Shown: positions 35,810-44,008 of the stretch, one piece after another
Layout of the letters: every line of letters starts with the position of its first letter
How positions within the stretch are numbered: position 1 is the stretch's first letter
NCBI GenBank assembly: GCA_964247385.1
Contig: CAXTUB010000003.1
Coordinates: forward strand, 186,001-250,000
DNA length: 64,000 bases
Direction: 5' to 3'
From: TMP-86 sp964247385
GTDB taxonomy: Bacteria > Pseudomonadota > Gammaproteobacteria > Steroidobacterales > Steroidobacteraceae
Notes under the pieces: model-generated
Databases searched by the model: none
Seen by the model: the letters and a program-made list of their open reading frames with translations, nothing else
Told to the model about the DNA's origin: nothing
Made by a program: the position numbers and the translations under genes

Positions 35810-37182
35810 GCACGAGCATCCGGGAACGCCACGACGTTGCCCAACGCCGACCGGAATCGCACGCCAGCGATGTACCGATGTGTCATGTCGCGGCCGACCG
35901 ATAACCCGTATCGATTAACCAATCGCTGCACGAGGGTTTTTTGCGTGAGCAACCGGTTCACGCCCTGCTCGAGTGCCCATTCCCGATAATCGCTATAAAG
36001 CGTTGAGCTCCCCAGTTGGGATCCCGGCGACTTCTCGCAACGGTCCTCGAAAAACTGCGCGGCCTGATCGCATTGCAGCTGCCAGTCGCGCTTCGCGGCA
36101 TTGGAACTTGCTACCTCCGTGAAGCCGCCGCGCAGCAGCACGCCGCGGACCGCATCCATAGCAAGGGTCAGGATGCCCGACAGCTCCTCGCGCAGCTTGT
36201 CGATGAGATTCGGATCGCACCTCGGCCCATCGAAACGATTGTTGAACGTCAGCACGATGGCGCGGCGAAACATGGCGTCCGAGAAATCCCGCGAATGCGG
36301 CATGTGGTTCGTCGCAAACCAGCAGGTTGCGAATGGGTGGAAATCGAAAGGAGGCTTGTGCTTATGCTCCGCCGTCGTGAGTTCGCCCGATACGATGGCC
36401 TTGAGTTGTGCATCTGCGATCTCGGCGCCTTCCGCAATCTCCGTGACGATATTGACGAGCTTTCCCGCGAGGTGAGCGCGCTGGAATTTGTTGTCGAGCT
36501 GGCTTGGCTGCACGGCGCACACCATGGCTGGCCCCACGAGCGACTCAAGCACTTTGAGTAACACCGTCTTGCCATTCGCGCCGCCGCCGATGACGAGCAG
36601 AAATTTCTCGTAGCGGCATGTAGTCAAGAGCGAGTAACCGAGCATTTCCATGACGACGAGCGCCTTGTCGGGCCCGTCTTTGTCGCCGGCGAAGACCTGT
36701 TGGAGAAAGTCCAAAAATCGCGGGCATCGAGCACTTGGTTCATAGCGCACAGGAATCTGCACGGTCAGATAATCCTCTCGCCGATGCGGCTGTAGCCGCC
36801 ACGACTTCAAGTCGTTGGACCAGGTTAAACTGCCAGATACAGTGTTGATGACATCTTCTCGAACATTGAACGCGTGCTCGGCGCGAAAGCATTCGGTGCG
36901 CAGCAGATCGGTGATTGAGTCGACCGTCGTTTTCGTAAAGTTCGAGCGATACGTCCCAGTGCTCAGCTCGTCATGAACGAAGTGTTGGATTTCTCGGCTC
37001 TCAGCGCGGGTCCACACGCCGCGCTCACGCCATCGCCAAAAGAAGCTACCATCGAAGAGCACGTCATCTCTCCCAGCGCGAGCACGCACGGCTCGCGCGA
37101 TATCGATGTGCTCATCGGCGCTGGGCTTGACTCGACCGCGGCTCTTATCCATGCGCCGCTGCACGCGCGCGAGCTCATCCAC
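35806..37182 (-). CDS. P4/D5-family SF3 replicative helicase (primase C-terminal part)
   Basis: A 458-residue protein. The N-terminal ~150 residues match the D5_N region (HFVHDELSTGTYRS); GGGANGKT at 199-206 is the Walker A site, followed by the SF3 B and C regions (NIVTEIAEGAEI, FATCWFATNHMPHSRDFSDAMFRR). A winged-helix C-terminus follows. Such proteins melt the origin and unwind DNA for satellites (P4 alpha, SaPI Rep). The primase zinc finger is on a separate gene just upstream; the GTG start overlaps its stop by 8 nt. It is downstream-adjacent to the iterons it probably binds. Confidence 0.88.
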   Translation of the reverse strand: MDELARVQRRMDKSRGRVKPSADEHIDIARAVRARAGRDDVLFDGSFFWRWRERGVWTRAESREIQHFVHDELSTGTYRSNFTKTTVDSITDLLRTECFRAEHAFNVREDVINTVSGSLTWSNDLKSWRLQPHRREDYLTVQIPVRYEPSARCPRFLDFLQQVFAGDKDGPDKALVVMEMLGYSLLTTCRYEKFLLVIGGGANGKTVLLKVLESLVGPAMVCAVQPSQLDNKFQRAHLAGKLVNIVTEIAEGAEIADAQLKAIVSGELTTAEHKHKPPFDFHPFATCWFATNHMPHSRDFSDAMFRRAIVLTFNNRFDGPRCDPNLIDKLREELSGILTLAMDAVRGVLLRGGFTEVASSNAAKRDWQLQCDQAAQFFEDRCEKSPGSQLGSSTLYSDYREWALEQGVNRLLTQKTLVQRLVNRYGLSVGRDMTHRYIAGVRFRSALGNVVAFPDARA

Positions 37183-37591
37183 CGGTCAACTCAGCGGATG
37201 TCGTGAGCCTTGCCGCAGCTTGGCGCAACCGCAGTGCCTCTTCCTCCGTCAACGGACCATCCGCGGCTTTAGCTGTCAGCATCGCCGCCACCATCACTTC
37301 ACGCGCGTTGAGTTCCAGCAACTCGCGGCTGCTGAATCCCCCGCGGATCGGCGGTAGATGGTGCGCTAGCGGTTTGTCGAACAGATCCGCAAGCGTCAGC
37401 CCGACCGCGGCCATCACCGAGCCCGCTTCGCATCCGGCGAAGCACCGAACGAGCACGCGACCGTCATCCTTTTGACGGACTGACAACGACGGCGACTTAT
37501 CTTCGTGTGCTGGACAGCGTGCGATCCACGAATTGGTGCGCGTTTGCCGCACGCTGTCGAGGCGCTCAAGCAAGCGATCTGCTGAGCTCAC
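37175..37591 (-). CDS. Stand-alone CHC2-like primase zinc-finger protein
   Basis: 138 residues from GTG 37591, chosen because it overlaps the upstream stop as GTGA. ARCPAHEDKSPSLSV and VRCFAGCEAG give C26-x2-H29 and C50-x3-C54, the zinc ribbon of DnaG/P4-type primases. No TOPRIM or polymerase domain follows, so it probably works with the helicase encoded next. The frame is open to 37729, but that part overlaps the upstream gene. Confidence 0.72.
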   Translation of the reverse strand: MSSADRLLERLDSVRQTRTNSWIARCPAHEDKSPSLSVRQKDDGRVLVRCFAGCEAGSVMAAVGLTLADLFDKPLAHHLPPIRGGFSSRELLELNAREVMVAAMLTAKAADGPLTEEEALRLRQAAARLTTSAELTGG

Positions 37592-37794
37592 GTCGGCGTC
37601 GAGTTTTGGAGAAATTTCGCGCGCTGTTCGCCAAGAATTTTTCGAATCTGCTCGACGCTCAGCGTGGTCGCAGCCGAAATTCCGTGGTCGGAAAAACCTT
37701 GACGAGCAAGCTTTGCGATAGCGAGGCACTGTTCCTCGCGTGACAGCAGCTGAAAATAGAACAACCGCCGGTCCAGATGCGCCTGTCCGCTCAT
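37588..37794 (-). CDS. Hypothetical 68-residue protein with HTH-like segment
   Basis: Starts at ATG 37794 (ATGA overlap with the mini-ORF upstream) and ends in a GTGA overlap with the primase zinc-finger gene. LARQGFSDHGISAATTLSVEQIRKILGE resembles a helix-turn-helix of the sigma/RepC type. A DNA-binding role in replication control is possible. Confidence 0.6.
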   Translation of the reverse strand: MSGQAHLDRRLFYFQLLSREEQCLAIAKLARQGFSDHGISAATTLSVEQIRKILGEQRAKFLQNSTPT

Positions 37795-37871
37795 TGATCG
37801 GGGCCGTTAAACAATTCCGCGTGTCTTTCGTGATATCGACCCAGATATCTGAGACGGAGACTTTCGTTCAT
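37791..37871 (-). CDS. 26-residue mini-ORF in the replication operon
   Basis: MNESLRLRYL... ends FNGPDQ and shares ATGA overlaps with both neighbours. A seven-codon frame (37868-37891) fills the gap to the alpA-like stop by TGATG and ATGA overlaps, so no base between AlpA and the primase gene is outside a frame. It may be a coupling device or a real small protein. Confidence 0.4.
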   Translation of the reverse strand: MNESLRLRYLGRYHERHAELFNGPDQ

Positions 37872-37890
37872 CGCGCTCGACCTTTGCGCA

Positions 37891-38103
37891 TCACGCGCTT
37901 GCGTCGAAGATGACCTGGCCGTTTATAAACGTGCGGCGGCCGTCGCGTACGGTCGGCAGCTCACCGGCCGCGATCTTGCGCCACACTTGGGCTCTTGAAA
38001 GTCGCAAATATCCCGCGCATTCGGGAATCGAATATCGTTGGCGGGCGTCCAGCGCCGAGAGCGGTTGCCGCTTTGCTTGACGTTGACCTACACCTTTAAG
38101 CAT
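37891..38103 (-). CDS. AlpA-like excisionase/transcriptional regulator
   Basis: 70 residues with a winged HTH_17 fold (RYSIPECAGYLRLSRAQVWRKIAAGELP, then RDGRRTFI). AlpA proteins in P4-like satellites and PICIs activate excision or replication operons. It is the first gene of the replication operon; a 7-bp hairpin lies 9 bp before its start. Regulation by the nearby integrase-side genes is unknown. Confidence 0.75.
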   Translation of the reverse strand: MLKGVGQRQAKRQPLSALDARQRYSIPECAGYLRLSRAQVWRKIAAGELPTVRDGRRTFINGQVIFDASA

Positions 38104-38111
38104 CGCAGTTT

Positions 38112-38134
38112 GCCTCTCGAAGTATCAGAGAGGC
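38112..38134. promoter_or_regulatory. Hairpin/inverted repeat before the alpA-like gene
   Basis: GCCTCTC and GAGAGGC form a perfect 7-bp inverted repeat with a 9-nt spacer. The 10-mer CGCAGTTTGC also occurs on both sides (38104-38113 and 38191-38200). It could be an operator or a leader hairpin; there is no T-tract. Confidence 0.4.
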
Positions 38135-38186
38135 TCAGATTGCAGACGGGACTTCTTAGTGTCTAACGAAATTCACACTGAAATTT

Positions 38187-38732
38187 TCAGCGCAGTTTGC
38201 AGTGCGCGTCGCCCTTGACAACGCGCCGCGGCTTTTGCTTTCGGCGCAACAATGTTTCTGTGACGGCAGCGCGCGTTACGTTGGCCGACCAGAGCAATTG
38301 ATCTAGCACTTCCTGTTCTTCGAGTTGCGAGCTTGAAAGGTATTCGGCGATCGCCTGCCTCGCCAGATCCAACCAGCGATCGCAAGCCGCTTCCACCACA
38401 GACTCAGAAACATCCCACTCTTTGCTGACCTGCGCGAGCGCGCGCTTGAAGTTGGTACGCTTTTTGTTCATAAGAATCGCGTAAGTCATCGCCATTTGTC
38501 GATCGCGCGCGGTTCGCATCATGCGTGCTGAGCGCTCGGCAGAAAACGTGCCTCGAGCGCGTCGCTCTGCAACTGCGGCCGCAGCACTCTCGCGTTCAGA
38601 CAGCAGAAGCTGATTTTCGGACAGAAGGGTTCGCTCCAGAAGCAAATCGCTTGCGCCGCTCAAAACATTTGGTTCCACAAGCAGCGGGCGAAAATGGCTG
38701 CGTGCATTGCCGGCGATTAATTTTTGCTTCAC
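38187..38732 (-). CDS. Hypothetical helical protein downstream of integrase
   Basis: A 181-residue, strongly helical and basic protein: a Leu/Glu-rich region (LLLERTLLSENQLLLSERES) is followed by a possible HTH (KRALAQVSKEWDVSESVVEAACDRW) and a basic tail. ATG 38732 overlaps the integrase stop (ATGA), so it is made with the integrase. A recombination directionality or regulatory role is possible but unsupported. Confidence 0.6.
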   Translation of the reverse strand: MKQKLIAGNARSHFRPLLVEPNVLSGASDLLLERTLLSENQLLLSERESAAAAVAERRARGTFSAERSARMMRTARDRQMAMTYAILMNKKRTNFKRALAQVSKEWDVSESVVEAACDRWLDLARQAIAEYLSSSQLEEQEVLDQLLWSANVTRAAVTETLLRRKQKPRRVVKGDAHCKLR

Positions 38733-39844
38733 AGCATCCTCACGCGCGCAAGCCGCTCTCGCACCACCTTGTCGGCGAGTTGGCCGTAGTGCTGCTCGAT
38801 CATTTTCAAACTCGTGCCAACGAGGCGGGAAACCTCAAGCGTCGTCATGCCATCAGAGATCGCTTGCGATATGAAGCTGTGTCTCAACGTATAAAGACAC
38901 GTTTCCTGCGGCAGCTCTGCCGCAGCTGCGGCCTCTTTCACGAGCTCGTCCCAGTCGCTATGTGCCCAGGGCTTACCATCTCCCCGCACGAGAAGCCGCG
39001 CTCGCGGCGTCTTTGCATGCGCAAGGCGTGAGAACAGCTCGACGGCAGGTTCGGACAGCGCCACCTCACGCGTGCCGGTCTTGCCGCTGAAAGTCATCGT
39101 TCGCTTGCGCGCATCGAAGTGCTGGCGCTCGGCGGCGACGAGCTCTCCCGGCCGCGCGCCAGTGAGCACCGCTGCCTGAATCAGTTCGCCCACATCGGCG
39201 CGAGCGCAGCGCACGAGGCTGCGGCGTTCATTGAGATCCAAAAACAGCGAGCGGCGCTTGGTCGCATTCTTGAAGGGTTTGACCTCAGCCCATTCGACTT
39301 GCCGAGCGAAGCTCACACGTCGGCTCCTGACAGCCAGATTCAGCGCCGCTTTCAACGCCGTGAGCGTTCGATTGCTCGCCGCTTTTGATAGGTGCAACCC
39401 ATCGCGCCATTTCTTGACGGCAGGCGTGCGCAATTTGTCGAGCGGGATGGAGGCGAAGGACGTGCCATAAACAGTGCGCTCAAAGCGTTGCTGCGCATCG
39501 CGCGCGGTGGCCGCGCCCTTCTCGCTTCCGCGGTCGGTGACGTATGCCTTGCATGCATCCGCCACGGTGTCCGCATCCTCCGTGACTCCGGCATCGCGGT
39601 TCGCAAACCAGCGCATTGCGGCGGCGCGCGCCATTTCGTAGTCGAAGCCCTCGATCGCAAAGCCCAAAGCCTTGTATGACTTTCTTCCATGCTCATCGCG
39701 CATCCGCGCAACCCAGGAGCCCGTCAGTGCGTCAATCTTCCGGAAGCCGAGCGATTGGCCTCGGCCGATGGCTGGGCCCCAGTAAGGCTCTCTACGCGGC
39801 TTGAGCGTAGTGCGTACCCGCACTTTGTGAATCTCGATCGCCAT
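38729..39844 (-). CDS. int: Tyrosine recombinase integrase
   Basis: A 371-residue phage-type integrase with an N-terminal arm-binding region, core-binding helices (~95-190) and a catalytic domain: Arg231 (TGARPGE), Lys255 (FSGKTG), Y318-x2-R321 (LYTLRHSF, Tyr replacing the usual His), and the nucleophile Tyr353 (EQHYG). It recombines attP with the tRNA-Val attB. It is at the right end, reading away from attR; TACGGAC repeats beginning 16 bp before its start may be arm sites and could also autoregulate it. Confidence 0.93.
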   Translation of the reverse strand: MAIEIHKVRVRTTLKPRREPYWGPAIGRGQSLGFRKIDALTGSWVARMRDEHGRKSYKALGFAIEGFDYEMARAAAMRWFANRDAGVTEDADTVADACKAYVTDRGSEKGAATARDAQQRFERTVYGTSFASIPLDKLRTPAVKKWRDGLHLSKAASNRTLTALKAALNLAVRSRRVSFARQVEWAEVKPFKNATKRRSLFLDLNERRSLVRCARADVGELIQAAVLTGARPGELVAAERQHFDARKRTMTFSGKTGTREVALSEPAVELFSRLAHAKTPRARLLVRGDGKPWAHSDWDELVKEAAAAAELPQETCLYTLRHSFISQAISDGMTTLEVSRLVGTSLKMIEQHYGQLADKVVRERLARVRML

Positions 39845-39859
39845 TCGCTAAAGTCTCCA

Positions 39860-39877
39860 TACGGACTTTGTACGGAC
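39860..39877 (+). repeat. Possible integrase arm-type sites near attR
   Basis: TACGGAC at 39860-39866 and 39871-39877, same orientation as the pair beside attL. In the excised circle both pairs would flank the core. Confidence 0.45.
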
Positions 39878-39975
39878 GTAGCACTGTAGACTACGATGGA
39901 CTCCATTGGACGGGTTTCTCGTATTTTCAGTGGGTTATGGGAGCGTCAGAGACTACTATGGACTGCAAACCTGCG

Positions 39976-40018
39976 TTCACACGGCAGGGGTCACAGGTTC
40001 AATCCCTGTACCGCCCAT
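39976..40018. repeat. attR: 43-bp direct repeat of tRNA-Val 3' half
   Basis: Exact copy of 25951-25993. The 5' half of a tRNA is absent here, so it is an attachment site and not a second tRNA gene. It lies 10 bp from the stop of the DUF3597 gene. Confidence 0.95.
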
Positions 40019-40027
40019 GGTTTGCAC

Positions 40028-40426
40028 TCATTGCTTCAACGATGCGGGAACCACGCCGCCGCTCTGCTCCAGCTTGAGCATGACCTGCTTCTGCAGCCAA
40101 ATATTCATCGCTGCCGAATCCGAAGTGTTGCCGGTGTAACCCAGCTCCTTCGCCAGGTGCTGGCGATTCTGCAAGCTCGAGTCGAGCCCCAGCAGCTTCA
40201 TCAAATCGACGATCGAAGTCTGCCAGTTGAGTTTCTGACTGTTCTTCTTGGCCATGTCGGTGAGCACCGCGTCGACGTCGACCCGCGTTGCCGGGTTGGC
40301 CGGTGGAGCGGCCGCTGCGGTCGAGGGCATAGAATGCGGCGGTGGGGCTTGAGTTGTTTGGGGAAGAGGCTGCGCTTCGGCCATGTGTCCAAAGATCGCG
40401 TTCTTGATCGAGTCGAATATGCTCAT
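40028..40426 (-). CDS. DUF3597 domain protein
   Basis: 132 residues from ATG 40426. MSIFDSIKNAIFG at the N-terminus, a Pro/Ala linker, then VDVDAVLTDMAKKN and LDSSLQNRQHLAKELGY match DUF3597, a small LysM-neighbour-type family of unknown function. It is a host gene directly right of attR. The frame extends to 40546, but the usual family start is at 40426. Confidence 0.85.
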   Translation of the reverse strand: MSIFDSIKNAIFGHMAEAQPLPQTTQAPPPHSMPSTAAAAPPANPATRVDVDAVLTDMAKKNSQKLNWQTSIVDLMKLLGLDSSLQNRQHLAKELGYTGNTSDSAAMNIWLQKQVMLKLEQSGGVVPASLKQ

Positions 40427-40522
40427 TGTTCCAAATCTCCGCCGTGATTCAAGGTCGTCGATCATACAGGGCATGCAGCCCTCGGTAATCAGCCGGCTCG
40501 GCGGCCGAGTGGAGGCGCGAGC

Positions 40523-41500
40523 TTGGCATGTCGGCCTGCGGTGCACGTGAAATTGAAAGCCGTATTCATCGAATCGATGGAGTGCTTGCCGGTGCCGGCC
40601 CTGCCCGAAGGCCCTGACTGGACTTACGAGATCAAGCTGGATGGCTTTCGGCTCGAAGCCATCAAATCAGGCCGCGAAGTCACGCTCTACTCGCGCCGCG
40701 GCAATGTCTTGAACCACAAGTTCGACTACATCGCCAAGGCATTGGCCAAGCTCGATGCACAAACCATCATCGATGGAGAAGTCGTTGCCATGGACGAAGA
40801 TGGCGTTTCGGACTTCAGCTTGCTGCAGAATTTTCGTTCAGCCGCATCGCAAATCCATTACTTCGCTTTCGATATTTTGATGCACCGGGGCAGAAGTCTA
40901 TTGACCAAGCCGCTGGCTGAACGGCGGGCGCTCTTGAGTAAAGTGTTGCCGATTCACGAGCAAGTGAGTCTTTCCGTCGTCGATCGCCGCGCGCCAGCGC
41001 ATTTACTCAAGTTCATCCGGTCGCATGGAATGGAAGGCGTCATCGCGAAACGCGCTGATGCGGCTTACGAGCCGGGAAAGCGCTCGGGGCTTTGGCAGAA
41101 ACATCGACTCAACCGGGGACAGGAGTTCGTGGTGGGCGGCTACACGCCGGGGACGCATGGTTTCGATGCGCTGATCGTCGGCGTTTATCAGGGCAAAGAG
41201 CTGCGCTTCGTTGCGCGCGTGCGGGCGGGCTTCGTGCCGGCCATCCGGAAAATCGTGTTCGACAAGCTCAAGCGCGTGGGAAAGTCGAGATGCCCTTTCG
41301 TGAATTTGCCGCAGGCAACACCCGGCCGCTGGGGTCAGGGCCTGACGGCGGAAAAAATGCGGGACTGCGTTTGGATCAAACCGGAAGTGGTCGTGCAAGT
41401 CGATTTTCTTCAATGGACGAGCGGCGAAATGTTGCGGCACACGCGATTCATCGCGCTGCGCGAGGACAAGACGGCGAGAAGTGTGGTGCGAGAGACCTAA
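40523..41500 (+). CDS. ATP-dependent DNA ligase (LigD ligase-domain type)
   Basis: A 325-residue ligase. YEIKLDGFRLEA contains the AMP-accepting lysine (motif I K-x-DG), DGEVVAMDEDG is motif III, EGVIAKRADAAYEPGKRS motif IV and WQKHRLNRGQEFVVGGYTPG motif V, with an OB domain after it. This is the ligase part of bacterial NHEJ LigD, without nuclease or polymerase domains. No Ku gene is in the window. It starts with TTG at 40523 or GTG further in. A strong terminator follows. Confidence 0.87.
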   Translation: MACRPAVHVKLKAVFIESMECLPVPALPEGPDWTYEIKLDGFRLEAIKSGREVTLYSRRGNVLNHKFDYIAKALAKLDAQTIIDGEVVAMDEDGVSDFSLLQNFRSAASQIHYFAFDILMHRGRSLLTKPLAERRALLSKVLPIHEQVSLSVVDRRAPAHLLKFIRSHGMEGVIAKRADAAYEPGKRSGLWQKHRLNRGQEFVVGGYTPGTHGFDALIVGVYQGKELRFVARVRAGFVPAIRKIVFDKLKRVGKSRCPFVNLPQATPGRWGQGLTAEKMRDCVWIKPEVVVQVDFLQWTSGEMLRHTRFIALREDKTARSVVRET

Positions 41501-41510
41501 ATCGAAGCAG

Positions 41511-41546
41511 GCGGCGCAGCGCCGGTGAGCGCCGCGCCGCTTTTTT
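41511..41546 (+). terminator. Intrinsic terminator after the DNA ligase gene
   Basis: GCGGCGCAGCGC and GCGCCGCGCCGC form a 12-bp stem (one mismatch) with a 6-nt loop, followed at once by six T. It ends rightward transcription just before the convergent TonB receptor stop. Confidence 0.85.
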
Positions 41547-41555
41547 GCCCGGCAA

Positions 41556-43544
41556 CTAGAAGTTTGCTCGGAATAGCACTCGCACATCGCGGCCCGGCAA
41601 CAAGACCACGTCTTTATTCAGTGCGACGGAATTACGCTGCGAGCTATCGGTGAGATTCCTGCCGATCGCTGCGATCTCGACGTTCGGAAAATCAGTGAAG
41701 GGCCTCCAGCCGACATTGGCATCGAGCGATACAAATCCGCCCGTCCGCGTCTCGGCGGTCGCAATTTGACTATGGCGCCCGAAATATTTGACGAGAAATC
41801 CGGCATCGAAGCGTGCGCCCTGCCAATCGATTCCGCCGCCCACGTGATAAGGCGGGATGCGCGGCACGTTGCCGGCATCATCGCTCAGTTTTGCACGAAC
41901 GTAATCGGCGAGCACATTGGCCTGGAGCTTGCCGGATCCGTTGGCCAACAAGTCGATGCTCGACTTGGCTTCCGCTCCGTAAAATTTAGCATCGACTTGT
42001 CCATAGATGAGCTCTTTGAGCTCCTCGCCCTCACCTGCCACGCAGTTGCCTTCATCGTCGCAAGTGCGTCCCGTCAACGCTCCATAGATGTAATTGTCAA
42101 ACTTTGCACCCCACACCGAAGCTTCGACGCGATAGCCGTCTCGATGAAGTCGTAAGCTTCCCTCCAAAGAGTTCGACCGCTCGATGCGCAGCGCGGGATC
42201 TCCTGTTTCGAGCGTGCCGGGACCATCATGGGGGCCGCGCGCGAAGAGCTCGGTTTGACCGGGCGCACGAGCCGCACTGGACGCCGTGAGGCCCAAACGC
42301 ATCGCGCTCGTGGCGTCCAGCACGAGACCCGCAGAGAAGCTCGCCGGCGTGAATCGACGGGATACCGAGCTGCCGTCGAGCGGCGTGCCCTCCGCACGCA
42401 CGTGCTCAACGCGGGCAGCCGTCTGCAAATTGAGCTGATCACTCAACGGAGACTCGGCGAATATGAAAGCCGCCGCCGATCGGGTCGTGGTGGGCAACAA
42501 ATAGTCCGCGCCCTCGCCCAGCGCGGAAAATTGCCTGTGCTGCACTTGAACTCCCACCGCGGAGTTCGAGAACGGCCCCACGGCGCCGAACAGCGCCTCT
42601 GCTCGAGAGTCCCACTCCTTATCGATGAACGTCGATTCAACGGTGCCGTCGGGATCTCGCTCGGTGTGTTGATAGTCACCATAGCCGCCTTCGACGTTCA
42701 ACGTCTTGAAGGCGCCCGCTCCCACGGCAAAGGACGAGCGCAGCAGTTCCTTGGTCTGGCGCATATCAATGTATGTCGTGTCGCTCGGAATGCCGTACTT
42801 CGCGTCGTAGTGCACGACGCCGACGCCGATATGATCCGGACCGAAAAAGTAAGAGCCGCCGCCCGAGTACCCATCACCGCGAAAAAACGAGTTGGCCTGA
42901 GTGCCATCCGACGTGTCGTAATCGCCGGTGTGCCTGCCAAAGCCATCCGCATGGAGCGCCCACTGCCCGAGGCGTCCATCGAGCCTTCCGGCACCGTCTT
43001 TCGCATCGGCAACGGTTCCGTAACCGCCGCTGACCTCGCCGGTCAAAGAATCGGTCGGAAGCTCCTGCGGCACGCGGTTGTTGATGGCGTTGACCACACC
43101 GCCAATGGCTTGACTCCCGTAGCGCAACGTGGCCGCTCCGCGCACCACCTCGATGCGGTCCGCGGCCAGGGGGTCGATGGGCACGCCGTGGTCGGGGCCG
43201 ACATCGGAGACATCGAAGCTTCCGATTCCGTCTTCCATGGTTCGCACGCGATTTGCATCGAAGCCGCGAATGACCGGCCGGCTGGCGCCGGAAGCAAACG
43301 TCGTGCCGGTCACCCCAGGCACGTCCGCCAAGGCATCGGCCAGGTTGGCGCCGCCCGTGCGCACGATCTCCTCGCGGCTCACGCTTTCGACGATGGTGGC
43401 TCCGGCGTTGGGATCATCGCTCAGGGGCGATGCGGTGACGATGATTGGCTTGAGTTGATCTTCGCTCGTCGCGGCGACGGCAAAGTGAGAGACAAACAGC
43501 ATGCTCGCATTGATCGCGAACACGCCACGGATAGCTGCTGACAT
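41556..43544 (-). CDS. TonB-dependent receptor, ZnuD-like
   Basis: A 662-residue outer-membrane receptor: signal peptide (~1-25, ends FAVAA), TonB-box-like IIVTA, plug with RPVIRGFDANRVRTMEDG, VGPDHGVPIDPLAADRIEV and TLRYGSQAIGGVVNAINNRVP, then a 22-strand barrel ending in Phe (VRVLFRANF). The SPDH-like plug motif and YGQVDAKFYGAEAK are typical of the ZnuD-like group that imports zinc or heme/metal complexes. The DUF2946 gene precedes it on the same strand, a pairing common for metal uptake. Substrate is inferred. Confidence 0.88.
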   Translation of the reverse strand: MSAAIRGVFAINASMLFVSHFAVAATSEDQLKPIIVTASPLSDDPNAGATIVESVSREEIVRTGGANLADALADVPGVTGTTFASGASRPVIRGFDANRVRTMEDGIGSFDVSDVGPDHGVPIDPLAADRIEVVRGAATLRYGSQAIGGVVNAINNRVPQELPTDSLTGEVSGGYGTVADAKDGAGRLDGRLGQWALHADGFGRHTGDYDTSDGTQANSFFRGDGYSGGGSYFFGPDHIGVGVVHYDAKYGIPSDTTYIDMRQTKELLRSSFAVGAGAFKTLNVEGGYGDYQHTERDPDGTVESTFIDKEWDSRAEALFGAVGPFSNSAVGVQVQHRQFSALGEGADYLLPTTTRSAAAFIFAESPLSDQLNLQTAARVEHVRAEGTPLDGSSVSRRFTPASFSAGLVLDATSAMRLGLTASSAARAPGQTELFARGPHDGPGTLETGDPALRIERSNSLEGSLRLHRDGYRVEASVWGAKFDNYIYGALTGRTCDDEGNCVAGEGEELKELIYGQVDAKFYGAEAKSSIDLLANGSGKLQANVLADYVRAKLSDDAGNVPRIPPYHVGGGIDWQGARFDAGFLVKYFGRHSQIATAETRTGGFVSLDANVGWRPFTDFPNVEIAAIGRNLTDSSQRNSVALNKDVVLLPGRDVRVLFRANF

Positions 43545-43645
43545 AGACTAGCCTCATGAAAGTATGGATCGCGAATGCTTCGCGACCATGGAATTCGCCA
43601 ACGCGCAAACGCTCGCGAATCAATCTTTAGAAATAAGAGGTGAGG

Positions 43646-44008
43646 CTAGAACGAAGGCGGGCCGCGACCCTGCCAGCTATAGGAGACCGCGGCAAGAAGC
43701 GCCGATGAGACTGATGCAGGAACGAAAAAGAAGATGTGCGCGAGCGGAGCGAAATGCACGGCCAGTGCGGCTGCCATGGGCGCCGAGCCGTGCAGCACCA
43801 CTTGGCACAAAAAGCAGCTCGAAGAGTTTTCACGCGAGGACTGCTTGATCGGCGCCAGCGCAACTTGCGAGGCGCTGAAGCTGGCGCCTTCCTCGAAGCG
43901 GTGGATGTGAGTCTGCGCAAGATAGTTCTGTACGCCGACCGCAAACAGCACGAAGGCCGTGATCGCAGATCGAGAGATGAGAATCCGACGCAGAGAAGAC
44001 AGGAGCAA
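43646..44008 (-). CDS. DUF2946-like membrane protein
   Basis: 120 residues with an N-terminal membrane helix, THIHRF, a CFLC motif and the terminal SWQGRGPPSF signature of DUF2946, a small family often next to metal-related TonB receptors. It begins with TTG 44008; upstream, minus-strand TATAAT (44044-44039) lies in GTTATCTATAATC, which somewhat recalls a Zur site but is imperfect. It lies 101 bp before the receptor gene and is probably in its operon. Confidence 0.65.
   Translation of the reverse strand: MLLSSLRRILISRSAITAFVLFAVGVQNYLAQTHIHRFEEGASFSASQVALAPIKQSSRENSSSCFLCQVVLHGSAPMAAALAVHFAPLAHIFFFVPASVSSALLAAVSYSWQGRGPPSF

Larger units (their letters stand above)
25951..40018. mobile_element. 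14 kb tRNA-Val-integrated phage-satellite-like element
   Basis: Bounded by perfect 43-bp repeats, with the integrase next to the right repeat. Seen genes: integrase, AlpA-like regulator, primase zinc-finger protein, SF3 helicase, Nu1-like small terminase, S49 protease, FII-like joining protein, tape measure protein and accessory genes. Not seen: large terminase, portal, major capsid, tail tube, fibres, holin or endolysin. Most neighbours overlap by 1-8 nt and no frame is broken. I infer a satellite that uses a helper phage; an orderly deleted lambdoid prophage is the alternative. Confidence 0.85.

Noticed and set aside
39976..40018. Second tRNA-Val gene
   Set aside because: Only the 3' half is present; there is no D-arm or 5' acceptor strand, so it is attR.
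42228..43541. 437-residue plus-strand ORF opposite the TonB receptor
   Set aside because: Antisense shadow; Arg/Ala-rich without features, while the minus-strand frame has full receptor motifs.
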